Of a stretch of DNA of 64,000 bases, positions 38,272 through 50,475 are shown piece after piece (within the stretch, counting starts at the first letter, position 1; every line of letters starts with the position of its first letter). A model generated the notes under the pieces. It was not told the DNA's origin, made no database searches, and saw nothing but the letters and a program-made list of their open reading frames with translations. Position numbers and translations under genes: made by a program. Origin of the DNA: Seminavis robusta. Taxonomy: Eukaryota > Bacillariophyta > Bacillariophyceae > Naviculales > Naviculaceae. Where the stretch lies: contig CAICTM010000376.1 in the NCBI GenBank assembly GCA_903772945.1, forward strand, positions 1-64,000, in the 5' to 3' direction.

Positions 38272-40274
38272 ATGGCCTCCCCTCTGTCAAGTCCTGATCT
38301 CATCAGTGACGATGCAACTGTGACGACGGCAGCCAGCAGTGCTACCGGTTGTAGTAGTGACGGCAACAATTATCAGAAGAGGCGGGCAGCCAGTGTCCAT
38401 CATATTGCCACCGAGTTTCTGGATCAGGTTATCTCGACGCCTGGGCTGAGCCATACATCTACCATCTACGAGATTGAGAATCTGCAGGGTCCTCCTGGTT
38501 TGATACGACAACGAGGACTGGATGTGGTTTGCCCCGTCGATGGACAAAAAGGAGCTGCCTATGTGGATTGTCTAGAGGGAGAGGATCATGTAGGGGAGGC
38601 TACACATATGCTGAGTTATGCCTGGTCTTACAGCATTGGCGACATTGTGGATACGCTAGTACACTACTGTACTTCCACCGGGAAAGACCCAAGGAGAGCA
38701 TATGTCTGGATGTGCTGTCTTTGTGTGAATCAACATCGCGTAGTTCTGCAGAAAAAGGAAGATCGGTCTGGAGCCAGAGTGTTGGGGGGATCAGGCAGAA
38801 TTGATTTCTTTGCAGAATTTGGATTCAGGTGGAATCCATTGGACATTTGCTTGCCATGATGTCGCCATGGAATGATCCTTTGTTTCTACAACGCATCTGG
38901 TGTGTGTTTGAGTTCTTCTATGCCCACTACATGAACTGCGAGGTCACCATTGTCATGCCTCCCAGCCAGAAACAAGTTCTCGAAAAGACCTCCTTGGGCA
39001 GGAAGGCAAGGGTGTGGAGGGATTTTATAACGTGCTCAGTAAGGCACGTATCAAAAGCAAAAGCACTGTCTCCTCGGATCGAATTAACATACTCAGCGTT
39101 GTGCGGAGGTATACTGGCAATGCAGTCCTCAACCAAGCTGTCAATGATCGCCTTCGGATTGGATCAGGCGGACAATTGACGAGATTGTTACCGAAAAGGA
39201 ACGATTGCTCCAAGAATGTAGCAACCGAGTCGATATTGTCAATTGTTCAACAAAGTTTCCGAAATATTTGGAAAGAACGGAGAACTTGATGCAGCCGTGG
39301 CAATGGCGCAACGAAGCCTTGCGATTCTACAGGATCTTGACGACAATCACGACTACATGCTTCGGGCAGAATCGCACAACTGCCTAGGCCTGGCATTCCA
39401 TGAAAAGGCAGACTATACATCAGCCCTATCGGAGTTCCAAAACGCCCTCGATCTCCAGGGACCATCGACGGAATTGAGATTGCGACAACCTACTTCAACA
39501 TTGGCCAAACTTTGTATGCCAAGGGTCTCTTTGACGATGCTTTGGACGAGCTTGAGAAATCTCTTGAGATAAGAGAAACTGTCTTGGGGGGTCAGCACAA
39601 CGACACTGCCACTTCCTACCTGTCCATTGGGACTGTACTACTCGACAAGGGCCACCATGATGACGCGCTGTCTCATTTCCAGAGAGCTCTGCAAATACGA
39701 GAGGCGGCCTTTGGAGCAAATCACTGCTTCTTGGCAGAATGTACTGCAAAATCGGATCTGTGTACTTGGAGGAATTTACTATGACGAGGCATTGGCAGAA
39801 TATCAGAAGGCCTTGTCCATTTACCAATCCGCCTTGGGATTTGACAGTGTTGAAACAGGGCGAACGTATGGTACGGTGGGGTCGGTTCTCTACGCCAAGG
39901 GAGACCTCCAAGGGGCGGCAAGAGAACACGAAACGTCGCTCGAAATTCTTCAAACTATATTGGGGGAAGAGCACCCCATGATTGCGGACTGCTACGGAAG
40001 AATTGGGGAAGTTCTACATGACATGAAAGACTATGATGGTGCTCTCAATCACTACCAAAAGTCTCTGGCAATACAAGAGCCCTTCCTGGGGAAGGAGCAT
40101 ATTACCACTGCATCAACGTACACTAAGATTGGCTTGATCTATTCTGCCCAAGGCCGCACACTTGGCCTTGCAGGAATACCGCAAATCACTAGCCATCCGC
40201 GAGGTGCCGTCGGAAAGGACACCCGGACAACGGACGCTTTTAAACCGCATTGGCAACGAACTGAAGGAGGTTTG
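38272..40274 (+). pseudogene. TIR/HET-like plus TPR protein, copy 1, frameshifted and 3' truncated
   Basis: This is nearly identical to the intact gene at 50789-52930. Differences are mainly missing single bases, for example near 38829, 38984, 39053, 39067, 39153, 39241, 39469, 39738, 39776, 40154 and 40202. These break the frame into many pieces. Homology ends at 40274 inside the last TPR region (GNELKEV) and continues directly into retroelement sequence, so the final 45 or so codons are absent. Confidence 0.8.
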
Positions 40275-40900
40275 GGACGGCCACCAGTTGGGCTCACCTT
40301 CATAGCGAGGCAGCACCAGCGCGAGTCGGATGCAGTCGGAAGGGTTCAGGAACATCGGTAGAAGCCGTCCTTGATGCCATGTTGCAGAGGCGGACGGGTC
40401 CAACTTGGGGTTTGCGTGACGCACATCGTACAGGATGCGCGGCAGGGCATTTCCAAATTGCATGGCCTCGGGCGGGGCGTGATGTGATGTGGTTTCGTTT
40501 ACGGAGGGCCATCCCCAGTTCAGGTGTGGTCGCTGATGAGTGGGGTTTTCGGTCTCGTTCACCTTACCGCAGCGGCAGATAGAAGGAGGGAGGGTTCATC
40601 CTTGACGAGGTCGAATGGAAGGACAGCCCAGAACTTGTTCTCGATGAACTCGGAAAATTCCTCACGGAGGAAGTCAGAATGCTCGGTAGCAGATTTGTGG
40701 CAGCCGCGGCGGATGCATTCCTTTCTGTTCCGGTCGTCCCAGGGAGGTGATTCGTTTTGTACGGGGACCCATGGTCTCTCCAGTGGCAGAGAAGGGGATG
40801 GAGGATGGTCGACATCCTCCAGGTTCGGAGCAAGGTAGGAGCGCCCTCTGAATCGGTGACAAAGGATTCCCACGTCTCTGCCTCCGAGTAGGCTGAGCAA
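40275..40900 (-). pseudogene. Reverse transcriptase fragment (finger and palm region)
   Basis: Minus-strand frames give HSDFLREEFSEFIENKFWAV, LPFDLV, then WGWPSVNETT, APPEAMQFGNALPRILYDVR and ANPKLGP, and in neighbouring frames RVFLNPSDCIRLALVLPRYE. This is the finger/palm order of a retroelement RT that I know from diatom and oomycete elements (MQFGxALPRI). The YxDD-type catalytic box lies beyond the cut at 40275. Several frameshifts. Confidence 0.65.
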
Positions 40901-41837
40901 AGGTTTTGGACTAACGATACCTAGTCTGTCATTTCGGATTGATCTGGTATCAACGGAAGGGCTAGTAGTTTAGTGTGTTTGATGTAGAGGATGAAGCGGT
41001 CGGCGTTTCTTAGGTAATCCGGGCAGTAGGCGCAGCCGACCGCTTTGATGATGGAGACATTGAAGCGAGGCTGCGTGTGGAGGGGTGAATGAAGTGGTAG
41101 AAAGTTTGTGAAGGTGTTTTGCAAGCAGGAGTGCTCCTGTTAGTCCTTGGAGGTTTACAGGAGAGACATCGCGATCACAAAAGGGCGAGACCAAACTGCT
41201 TGCGAGGCATGGACGCCACCGAGATGGGAGCGGGCGCTCCAATATGGGTGGCGAGTCCAGGCGGGGAAACTCAGGGCTGCGGGTCAGCAACTCCACAGTC
41301 CGTGAGGAGATGTGGAGCTTCTGCACCGTAGGCCCGCGAGTAGCGTTGTGGGTGCAGCGCGCTTCATCCGGAGGTGCAACTGCCCTTTAGGGCCCAGGCC
41401 ATAAGACGTCCTGACCACCGTGCTTGGGAATGGTGTACTGATGGTCCTTGGTCATTTCCGTGATGGGGCGGAACCCGAGTCCTGGAACGCTTCAAGAGGT
41501 CCTCATCGCCGTGGACTTGTGACTGGGTGTGCTCCCGCCGCTGTTGGTTGTTCCGTGCGGCTTCTTGCTGGCGGCTGGGAGCTGGCTTGAAGAACGGGTA
41601 CCAGTGCGCAGGGAGCTCAGCGAGGGACGAGGCACGGGAGGACTGATCGAGTCTAGTCAGCGTACACAAAGTTGGGGGCAGCAGCGCCGGGGTTTAGGAT
41701 AGCTTCATTGACCCACAGGAAGTAATCCTTGTTGGATCTCGAAAAAGGATGCGACGCACAAGTCCACCGCCACACTCCGGTTGTCAGCATGCAGGCCATG
41801 GATGGTGTGGAGGTAGGATCCCAGCGAGAGGGCCACA

Positions 41838-42476
41838 TCACGCACCGAGCGTGAGACGGATGGTTTCCCCCATGGAAGACAGTCTATCAGATGGAGAAAC
41901 CATAGAGCTTTTCCTCCGAAATGCGACCATGGTGGGAAATTTGACTCGGTGGAAGTGATGCGATGGCATCTTCCAAGTTGACCGAGGCTCCCTTCTCAAC
42001 GTATCCGCTCGAGCACCAGGTCCTGGACCGCCTTGCTTCCGAATGGCCTTGGCATACCACCGAGAGAGGGGAGAGGCCTCGCCAAAGGTGGTCCCTTGAC
42101 CTTCACGAATACTTGCGGAAGACACGTGCCAGATTGTGTCCAGTGACCAAGGTTTTGTTCGCGAGGTTGATGGTAGTGCCGAAGCCTGAGTGCGTTCGTC
42201 TAGTTGGGCTTGCAAGATTCCGTGTTCATTCCCCTTTGGGGGACTTCGCGAGCAGACGGTGAATGACGGGGAGTTTGCGTCATCGGCAACGTGCAGGGTT
42301 GTGGACGCAAGTGGCAAGTGCGACCCAAATTTATCCGTGAAGGTTTTGTTGCTCCTTCTCACGTCATACTGGAGTTGTTGTTCGACGGTGGCTTCCAGCG
42401 TATCAGTAGGTTCGTGATTCCCGCGTTGAAGGTTGCTGTTGGTCAGGCCCGGACCTACCGCGCCAAGCGCCGCCAA
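41838..42476 (-). pseudogene. Gag-like ORF of the DIRS-like element, copy 1
   Basis: The minus frame reads LAALGAVGPGLTNSNLQRGN, then LQYDVRRSNKTFTDKFGSHL, and in adjacent frames a TLHVADDAN and PKGNEHGILQAQLDERTQAS segment. The pattern resembles the ORF upstream of RT in related elements. It is frameshifted. Its counterpart is at 48300-48930. Confidence 0.45.
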
Positions 42477-43848
42477 ATGTAGGGGGAGAGTACCCGGTTC
42501 GTGCTTCGTTGGAGCGCGTAGCGCTGATGAGCGCGGCCTACGTTAGCAGCTGCATTACTAGTGGACGTGTGACCTTCCCGCGACCAATGTGCAACAGGCC
42601 GGAAACATGGATCCAAAGGGGCGATGGCAGCCTTCGTGCAAGGATCCGCGTAGGTCACTCAAGGTCAGGACTTCCGCACGGAACTGGGGAAGACTGTACT
42701 GTTCCCTCGGGATGGGCACGCAAGGACGGCTTAGAGAAGATAGGACGGAAGAGGAATCACACGCGGGACGCGGATAAGATCAGTCTCGGACGTGCTCCAG
42801 GAGCAGCGGCCGTGGAGGCTCCGTGTAGCTAACAGCAGAGCCGGCCACTGGCGGTGGAACATCGTTCCTCCGTCAATAACGTCATGTTTGTGGCAGGTTA
42901 CGTCAGCCGTGCGCTCGAAGCTGACATAGGAAGGACTACCGTGATAGCGCTTCGAAGGTCGTTCCCCACAAATAGCGTAGAGATTGTCGTAAGGAGAGAC
43001 CTGGCTAGGATTCACGGGGTACGCGTAGAGTGAATGTCCAATGTAAATATTCGTTTCGTCATTCGGAGGAGACGAAGCCAAAGGTGACAGGTGAACGAAG
43101 GCAAAATTGGCTCATAGCGCGAGGGCAACATCACGATTGCAATTGAGGCGCCGCCCACAGAATGAGGATATCAGTGTAGTTAGGAAGCATGTACCTCCCA
43201 TTGCCGCTGCACGGAGACGAAGATCCGAAGAAATTAGAGCTGGCGATGGTGAGGGTCGAAAAGATACGAAACCTGATGCCGGCGCAAGAGATTAATCTAA
43301 TCTAGTTTTGCCTTCAGCGTCGGCTGAATGAAGAATTTTGAGCTGAGAGAGAGAAACCTTCTTTCGATCGGCAGTTCAATGGCTGATGTCTTGGCTAGGT
43401 CGCTGGCTTTAGTGATTCATGGTTGCCCGTCTTCGATTCTGCCAAATGTGGTCTTGGACGGGCGTCGTTGCCTTAAGGGTAATCTTGTTCGGAGAGGCAT
43501 TGAGGAGCTGTGCGGTGCATCATCATGTGGGGTATCCATTTCGGAACAAGGCGATGAACTGCGAGATGTAGAAGATGTAATTGAGTTGTAGGTGAGGAGC
43601 GTGGGAATTAAATTTGGCAATGTGAGATTTATGGTCCTCTCGGCAACCATGATAGGGTCATAGTTGCGAGAACCCATCAGGGTTCAAGTTTTCACGCTGC
43701 GGGGCGTGGAAACTCGGACCGGGGGGGTTCCCCAGGCGTGTGCTGCTCACACAGACATGCATCGTCACTGGTACTGTCTGGCCCCCCTCCTTCTTCTTTT
43801 TTTCTCTATGTGGCCAACGAGGTCTTGGCCACACCTTATCATTTCGAA

Positions 43849-44090
43849 GCTTCATCGATGGAAGATTGATTCGATTGAATGAATCATGATGAATCGAATC
43901 GATTTGACGCATCATCGAATCTTCGCTTCATTTTTCCATGAATGAATCGAATGATGAATCGAATCGATTTGACGCATCACTCGAAGTCTTCGCTTCATTT
44001 CCCCCCCCGGGCAACCTACTAGCTATAGTAGCTACCGGTAGCAAACCCCCACCCACAGTCCCGCGTTGTCCCCTCTTACCCAATACCGTA
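43849..44090. repeat. ATCGAAT-rich flank, middle copy
   Basis: This is the same sequence as the TPR-gene upstream flank at 50228-50471, but here it is not followed by the TPR gene. Two tandem sub-copies of ATGAATCGAATCGATTTGAC lie near 43890 and 43950. Confidence 0.6.
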
Positions 44091-44326
44091 CTACCAGCGC
44101 AAAAACAGGTCAACTTTACCTGTTGCAAAGAGTGAAAACTTTAATTCTTTTATTGAATCTCTTAACTCTTGGTCTGAAAATGTGAGCTCTGAGTCGTGCT
44201 TAAAAGATCGTGATTCAGATGTCAAATCAAATCCCAACGTCTGTCCTCGACTTTTGAGTAGGCTCAGTACATTTTCTACACAACTTTACCTGTCTTATTT
44301 TACTTTACCTGTTTTGGCGCTGGTAG
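44091..44326. mobile_element. 236-bp MITE, copy 1, CGTA target duplication
   Basis: The terminal inverted repeats are 20 bp (CTACCAGCGCAAAAACAGGT, and ACCTGTTTTGGCGCTGGTAG at 44307-44326; one mismatch). They are flanked by CGTA at 44087-44090 and 44327-44330. The interior is non-coding and AT-rich. Its twin is at 50476-50711. Confidence 0.8.
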
Positions 44327-44334
44327 CGTAGGAC

Positions 44335-44850
44335 GATCGTAGGGTGCCTTCCCGGGGACAAGTTGACGCCCATGTCCAACATTCTGTTGGGAGAGTGGTG
44401 GGTGGCGGCAGCGGCTTGGATGCAGAGCAGGGGTAGCGCGCGGAGGAGGGAGCATGGCGTCGGACTTCCCAGCGACCGAGAAGGCGGATGGCAATCCGAG
44501 TCCACATGGGCGCAAGAAGGGCGGTGTGCACCACCAGGACGGAGGGAGCGGGCGGAGACCTTGTCAGGGGTGATGCCGGTGTCGTGGGAGATGAGGACCG
44601 CAGAGGGGCGGAGGGCGTTGGTGATGAACTGGGGCTTCACAGTATACCACCGGTTGCGGGCGCATTGAAGATGGTTGAAGAGGGAGTATCGGCGTCAAGC
44701 TGGCCGTTGGTACGGGGGTGGTTTTTAGACACATGCGCAAGGGACTTCACCGGCGCAAAGCCACGGATAAGAGGTCGGGCGGTGGCCCACGGACTTGCCG
44801 CGGACAGCATTCTTTTGTCAGTTAACGTAAACGTGCATCGGTGAGGCACG
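44335..44850 (-). pseudogene. Tyrosine-recombinase-like C-terminus of the retroelement
   Basis: Frames on the minus strand combine to ATARPLIRGFAPVKSLAHVS, KPQFITNALRPSAVLISHDT, VSARSLRPGGA, LCAHVDSD and LGRWESDAML. SLRPGGA followed by LLGRW-S-D is the order expected of the R...H-x-x-R region in algal retroelement tyrosine recombinases. Two or more frameshifts interrupt it. A family call needs a profile search. Confidence 0.5.
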
Positions 44851-45589
44851 CGTGGTTTTCATCGTCATTCAAAGAGATGGTGTCGTCCGCGGACGTTGGA
44901 GGCCGCACGCGGACAGTGAAGGAGACATCACAGAGGCGAAAAGCTTGGCTTCGGTGATTCAAGGATTCCCGGTTCCGAGGTACTCCGCAGGGCGTAGGAG
45001 CCAGAAGAAGCCAGGATGCAGAGGTCGCGGACGTGGCGGTTAGGGTCCCCAAGTGGCGTCGTCGTAGTCCAAAGCATCGAGCATAGCTCGGAAGATGGAG
45101 AGGTTGACAGGGTAGGCGGTCAGGGGGTCCATCTTCATCTTGAGTCCTTTGAGGAAAGCAGCGAGTATTGGATGGTTGTGTCGGATCCAGCTTTGAGCTT
45201 CGGGGATCCGGGTGACCCAGGTCGTGATCCCCTTCCCGACGGCAAGAAGGCCTTGTCCACTGAGTCAGCTCGGACATTGTTAGACTCGCGGTAACGGTTC
45301 CGAAGACAAGGAGTAGCAGGCTTGGACCTCTTGGTCAGGGATATCACAGAGGATGGGTTGACGCCGAGGCTGCGCAGAAGTCACACCATCGTCGAAGGTC
45401 CGGTCCCGGGCGGCAGCCATCTTGGAGACAATGTTTTTGGAAGCGGCTGCAGCGCAAGGCGGAGATCAACTGTGGACTGACCACGGGTGGCAGAGTCAAC
45501 ACCTGCCAGGGTCTGTTCTGCGGATAGCGCTGTCAAAGTGGGCGAGAAGGTAGGCAGGGTGAGGTGTTGAGGCGCGACGCATCATCAGC

Positions 45590-46490
45590 CATCACGTTGG
45601 CAGGACCCGGGATGTAGGACGAGAGGGCGCAGTAGGGTGCTCAAGTTGGTGGCGGCAGGTGTAGTTGCACAGGAACGCCCAGGACCATCGGAGGTGACCG
45701 CCCCTTTGGAGACTCGGGAGACGGCCGGGGTGTTGTCCGGAGAGGTGTAGAGGTGGCGTAGGTGACGCAGTGCCGCGCTGCTTGTAAGGAGTGTTGCGCA
45801 AGGATGGCCGCCTGCTCGAGGTCACTGTTGGACGGTTCCCGTCGGGTTGCCGTGGACACGAGCCTGAGCTGCACATCGGGAGGGAACGGGAGCCTCCAGA
45901 GGTAAGGAGTTTCCTCAGAGTCAAAGTAGACACCCCATTCCAGCCTTGGCGCGTCAGTGGCTCCGAAGAAGGATGGGTTCTGGGGGACGATCTCAGCCAG
46001 GTGAGTTGGGCGTGGCAGAGGCTGGCAGCCAGATCAGCAAAGGCATCGATGTGGGATCCTCAATGCGGTGTTGATCCGGATTCTTCCTCCTTTGGACTTC
46101 GTGAGGGCGAGCTGGAGGGCTGAAGAGTCCAGCGGAACCCGGATGGCAACAGAGACGAAGCGCAGCTTGCCGAGGATTTGCATCCAACGCTTGTGGCTGA
46201 CCCTGCGACACCGGCTAGTTCCTTGAAGATGTCAGTGAGCGCTTGCTTCCGGTGGGGAGGAGTTCCAGAGTCTGTCGCAGGGTGTCAATGATCCATCCCA
46301 GGATGAGCTTTCGAGTCGCCCAGCTTCCATCACCTTGCAGGAGTTTCTTGAGCGAGACTGCCTCATTGCGGTGTTTCTCGCTGAGGTTTGGGCGTGCGAG
46401 GATCTCGTCGATGGCATGGAGCAAGTGCCTGCTAGCGCTTTCATACGGTCTTTCTCCCTGGCTAGTTGGATGAATCGTCACGAACACTCA
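45590..46490 (-). pseudogene. RT C-terminal and RNase H-like part of the retroelement
   Basis: The frame 46487-46215 reads SEKHRNEAVSLKKLLQGDGS, then WATRKLILGWIIDTLRQTLE, a block found after the RT palm in this element group. Further along, a GQHPGRLPSLQRGGHLRWSW segment near 45700 recalls the DNTPAVS...KG motif of the RNase H-like domain. Frameshifted. Confidence 0.5.
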
Positions 46491-46879
46491 TTCCGCCCGA
46501 TGGGCTGGAGCAGAGTCTGTTCGAGGGTCCGCAAGTGCCGGCTCGGCCTTCAAGGGGGAGGTGGCTATCCAGGAGTTCCTGCGTCCGCAAGGTCCTCCTT
46601 TTCTCGGGCTTGGAGTGGTGGACGGGTCCAGGTCATCCATTCCTCGGCTGATGCTCAAGCCTGTGTGGAGGACAGGCTCTGGGGGACTTCAGGAAGCGTT
46701 CATTTGCTCGTCCAGGTAGTCTCCGACATGACACTGAAAGTGGCGGCGTCGACCCATCCATGGTCACGACATGAGCGCTCTCCAGAGGAGGTGGTGGGGG
46801 GGTTGGACATGTACGGTGAGATTAGTGTATGATGTGGGAGAGAGTAGGATTGGGGTTTGGGGTATGATTCGAGGCCATT

Positions 46880-47370
46880 CACTCAGTGCGAAGTGTCGGA
46901 GGTCAGTGTGAGTGGTGTGGAACTATGGCTGTGTTGTAGGAGCTGTAGCCTCTTGTGCTGTCTGCTGAGGCGGACGGTCCAAACTTGGGTTTGGTGACGA
47001 CAGTTCGATGCGCGGCAGGGCTTCCATTGATGCTGTAGGTGCGAGGTTCGACGGAGGGCATACAGTGGGTAGTGTGATGTTCGTTGTACACACGAGAGGA
47101 TTGCGAGTATGGACACCAGAACTTGTTCTCTGAACTCGGAAAATTCTCACGGAGGAAGTCATGCTCGGTAGCAGATTTGGCAGCCCGGCGGACATTCCTC
47201 CTTCTGTTCCGGTCCAGGGAGTGATTCTTTTGTACGGGACCCCATGTCTCTCCAGTGGCAGAGAGGGGTGGCAGGATGTCGAAATCTCCAGGTTCGGAGC
47301 AAGGTAAGAGCGCCCTCTGAAGTCGGTGACAAAGGACTTCCCACGTCTCTGCCTTCGATAGGCTGAGCAA
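46880..47370 (-). pseudogene. Reverse transcriptase fragment, copy 2
   Basis: This is the same region as 40275-40900 but more damaged: EHDFLRENFPSSENKFWCPY, then fragments of the ALPRI and NP-GP motifs in other frames. Frequent one- and two-base losses against copy 1 break the frame every 20-40 codons. Confidence 0.5.
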
Positions 47371-48299
47371 AGGTTTTGACTAACGTACCTAGTCTGTCAT
47401 TTCGGATTGATCTGGTATCAACGGCGGGCTAGTAGTTTTAGTGATGTTTGATGTAGAGGATGGAGGCGGTCGGCGTTTCCTAGGTGATCCGGGCAGTAGC
47501 CAGCCGACCGCTTTGATGATGGAGACATTAACAGCGAGGCTGCATGTGAGAGCGGTGTGAATTGAAGGGTAGAAAGTTTTGTGAAGGTTTGCGAGCAGGA
47601 GTGCTCCTGTTAGTCCTTGGAGGTTTCACAGGGAGACAGCAGCGATGCAGAAGGCGGAGACTCGAACCTGGAGGCGATGGAGCACGTAAGCCGCAAGCGA
47701 GTCAGGCGACACCGGTCAGCAACTCCACAGTCCGTGGAGGAGAAGTGTGGAGCTTCTGCACCGTAGCCGCGAGAGAGCGTTGTGGGTGGCATGCGCTTGA
47801 TCCGGGAGTAGCAACTGCCCTTGTGGCCAGGCCATATAACGTCCTGTACCACCGTCTTGGGGAATGGTGTACTGATGGTCCTTGGTCATTTCCGTGATGG
47901 AGCGGAATCCGAGTCCGAAACGCTTCAAGAGGTCCTCATCGCCTGGACGTTGGTGACTGGGGTGCTCCCGCTCGCTGTTGGTTCGTTCCGGCAGGCTTCT
48001 TGCTGGCGCTCGGGAGCGGGCTTGAAGAAGAGTACCAGTGCGCAGGGAGCTCAGCGAGGACGAGGCACGGGAGGACTGAACGAGTCTAGTCAGCGACCAA
48101 ATTGGGGGCAGCAGCGCCGGGTTTAGGATAGCCTCATTGACCCACAGGAAGTAATCTTGTTGGATCTCAAAAAGGATGCGACCCACAAGTCCACCGCCAC
48201 ACCGGTTGTCAGCATGCAGGCCATGGATGGTGTGGAGTAGGATCCCAGCGAGAGGCCACATCACGCACCGAGCTGAGACGGGATGGTTTCCTCCATGGA

Positions 48300-48930
48300 A
48301 GACGTCTATCAATGATGAGAAACCATAGAGCTTTTCCTCCGCAATGCGACCATCGGTGGGAAACTTGACATCGGTGGAAGTGATGGCAATGGTATCTTCC
48401 AAGGTGACCGAGGCTCCCTTCTCAACGTACTCCGCTTGAGCAGCCAAGTCCTGGACCGCCTTTGCTTCCGAATGGCCTTGGCATACACCGAGAAGGGGGA
48501 GAGGCCCTCGCCCAAGGTTGTCCCTTGACCGTTCACAAGTACTTGCGGAAGACACGAACCAGAATGTGTCCAGTGACCAAGGGTTTGTTCGCGAGGTTGA
48601 TGGGTAGTGCCGAAGCCTGAGTGCGTTCGTCTAGTTGGGCTTGCAAATTCCGTGTTCATTCCCTTTGGGACTTCGCGAGAGACGGTGAATGACGGGGGTT
48701 TGCGTCATCGGCAAAGTTGCAGAGGTTGTGGACACGAGTGGCAAGTGCGACCCGAATTTATCCTGAAGGTTTTGTTGCTCTTCTCAGGTCATACTGGGTT
48801 GTTGTTCGACGGTGCTTCCAGCGTATCACGTAGTTCGTGATTCCCGCTTGAGGTTGCTGCCTTGGTCAGGCCCGGACCTACCGCGCCAAGCGCCGCCAGT
48901 AGGGGGAGTACCGGTTGTGCTCGTTGGAGC
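48300..48930 (-). pseudogene. Gag-like ORF of the DIRS-like element, copy 2
   Basis: The minus frame reads LAALGAVGPGLTKAATSSGN, then HELRDTLEA, matching copy 1 at 42476 downward. The region to 48300 matches copy 1 with scattered indels. No intact frame. Confidence 0.4.
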
Positions 48931-50227
48931 GCGTTTGCGTGATGGGCGCGGCCACGTAGCAGCAGCATTACTAGTGGAGTGTGACCCCCCGCGACCAACG
49001 TGCAACAGGCGCGGAACCATTGGACCAAAGGGGCATGGCAGCCTGTCGTGCAGGATCCGCGTGAGTCATCTCAGGGGTAAGGACTTCCGCACGGAACTGG
49101 GGAAGACTGTACTGTCCTTCGGGACGGGCCACAAGACGGCTTCAGAGAGATAGGACGGAAGAGGCATCACACGACGGACTCGGAAGACATCAGTGTCCGC
49201 GACACCGCCGCCGTGGGGGCCACTGTGTAGCACAGGAGCCGGCACGGCGGTAACATCGTTCCTCCGTCAATAACAGTCATGTTGTGGCAGGTTACGTCAG
49301 CCGTGCGCTCGAACGCTGACATAGGAAGGACTACCGTGATAGCGCTTCGAAGGTCGTTCCCCACCACAATAGCGTAGAGATTGTCGTAAGGAGAGACCTG
49401 GCTAGGATTCACGGGGTAAGCGTAGAGAATGTCCAATGTAGATATCGTTTCGTCATTCTGGAGACGAAGCCAAAGGTGACAGGTGAACGAAGGCAAAATT
49501 GGCTCATAGCGCGAGAGGCAGCATCACGATTCGCATTCGAGGCGCCAGCCACAGAAGTGAGGATATCAGTGTAGTTAGGAGCATGTACTTCCCATGCCGC
49601 TCACGAGAGACGAGATCCGAGATCCGAGAAATTAGAGCTGGCCATGGTGAGGGTCGAAAAGATACGAAACCTGATGCCGGCGCAAGAGATTAATCTAATC
49701 TTGGTTTTGCCTTCAGCGTCGGCTGAATGAAGAATTGTGAGCTGAGAGAAGACAACCTTCTTGCGATCGCAGTTCAATGGCTGTCTTGGCTAGGTCGCTG
49801 GCTTTAGTGATTCATGGTTGCCGCTGTCGATCTTGCCAAAGTGGTCTTGGACGGGCGTCGTTGCCTTAAGGGTAATCTTGTTCGGAGGCATTGAGGAGCT
49901 GATGCGTGCATCATCATGTGGGGTACACATTTCGGAACCAGGGATGACCTGGAGATGTAGAGATGTTACTTGAGTTGTAGGTGAGGAGCGGGGAATTAAT
50001 TTTGCAAATTGTGAGATGGTCCTCTCGGCAACCATGATTAGGGTCATAGTTGCGAGAACCATCAGGGTTCAAGTTTCCACGCTGCGGGGCGTGGAAACTC
50101 GGACGGGGGGTTCCCCAGGCGTGTTGCTGCTCAACACAGACATGCATCGTCACTGGTACCGTCTGGCCCCCCCTCCTTCTTCTTTTTTCTTCTTGTGGCC
50201 AACGAGGTCTTGGCCACACCTTATCAT

Positions 50228-50471
50228 TTCGAAGCTTCATCGATGGAAGATTGATTCGATTGAATGAATCGATTGATGAATCGAATCGATTTGACGCATC
50301 ACTCGAAGTCTTCGCTTCATTTTTTCCATGAATGAATCGATGATGAATCGAATCGATTTGACGCATCACTCGAAGTCTTCGCTTCATTTCCCCCCCCGGG
50401 CAACCTACTAGCTATAGTAGCTACCGGTAGCAACCCCCCACCACAGTCGCGTTGTCCCCTCTAACCCATAC
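50228..50471. repeat. ATCGAAT-rich upstream flank of the intact TPR gene
   Basis: This is the third copy of the flank described at 37740 and 43849. Here it is followed by the MITE and then by the intact gene, so part of the natural promoter of the TPR gene probably lies in this stretch. Confidence 0.55.
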
Positions 50472-50475
50472 CGTA

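Larger units (their letters stand above)
40275..43848 (-). mobile_element. DIRS-like retroelement, partial copy 1 (gag and RT part)
   Basis: Read on the minus strand, the order is unknown 5' sequence, gag-like ORF, then reverse transcriptase, cut off by the TPR gene at 40274. The same order appears in the longer copy at 44335-50220. Frames are broken by many indels in both copies, so no full ORF can be given. Confidence 0.6.
44335..50220 (-). mobile_element. DIRS-like retroelement, longer copy 2 (gag, RT, RNase H, tyrosine recombinase remnants)
   Basis: On the minus strand the order is 5' region (50220-49000), gag-like (48930-48300), RT fingers (47370-46880), RT end and RNase H (46490-45590), and a tyrosine-recombinase-like end (44850-44335). 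No LTRs were found at the ends, which agrees with a DIRS-type element. The coding frames are broken many times. The right part (46880-50220) duplicates 40275-43848. Confidence 0.6.

Noticed and set aside
41119-49693. Numerous plus-strand ORFs of 60-165 codons across the retroelement copies
   Set aside because: The recognisable RT, RNase H and recombinase motifs are all on the minus strand, and the plus frames have no motifs.
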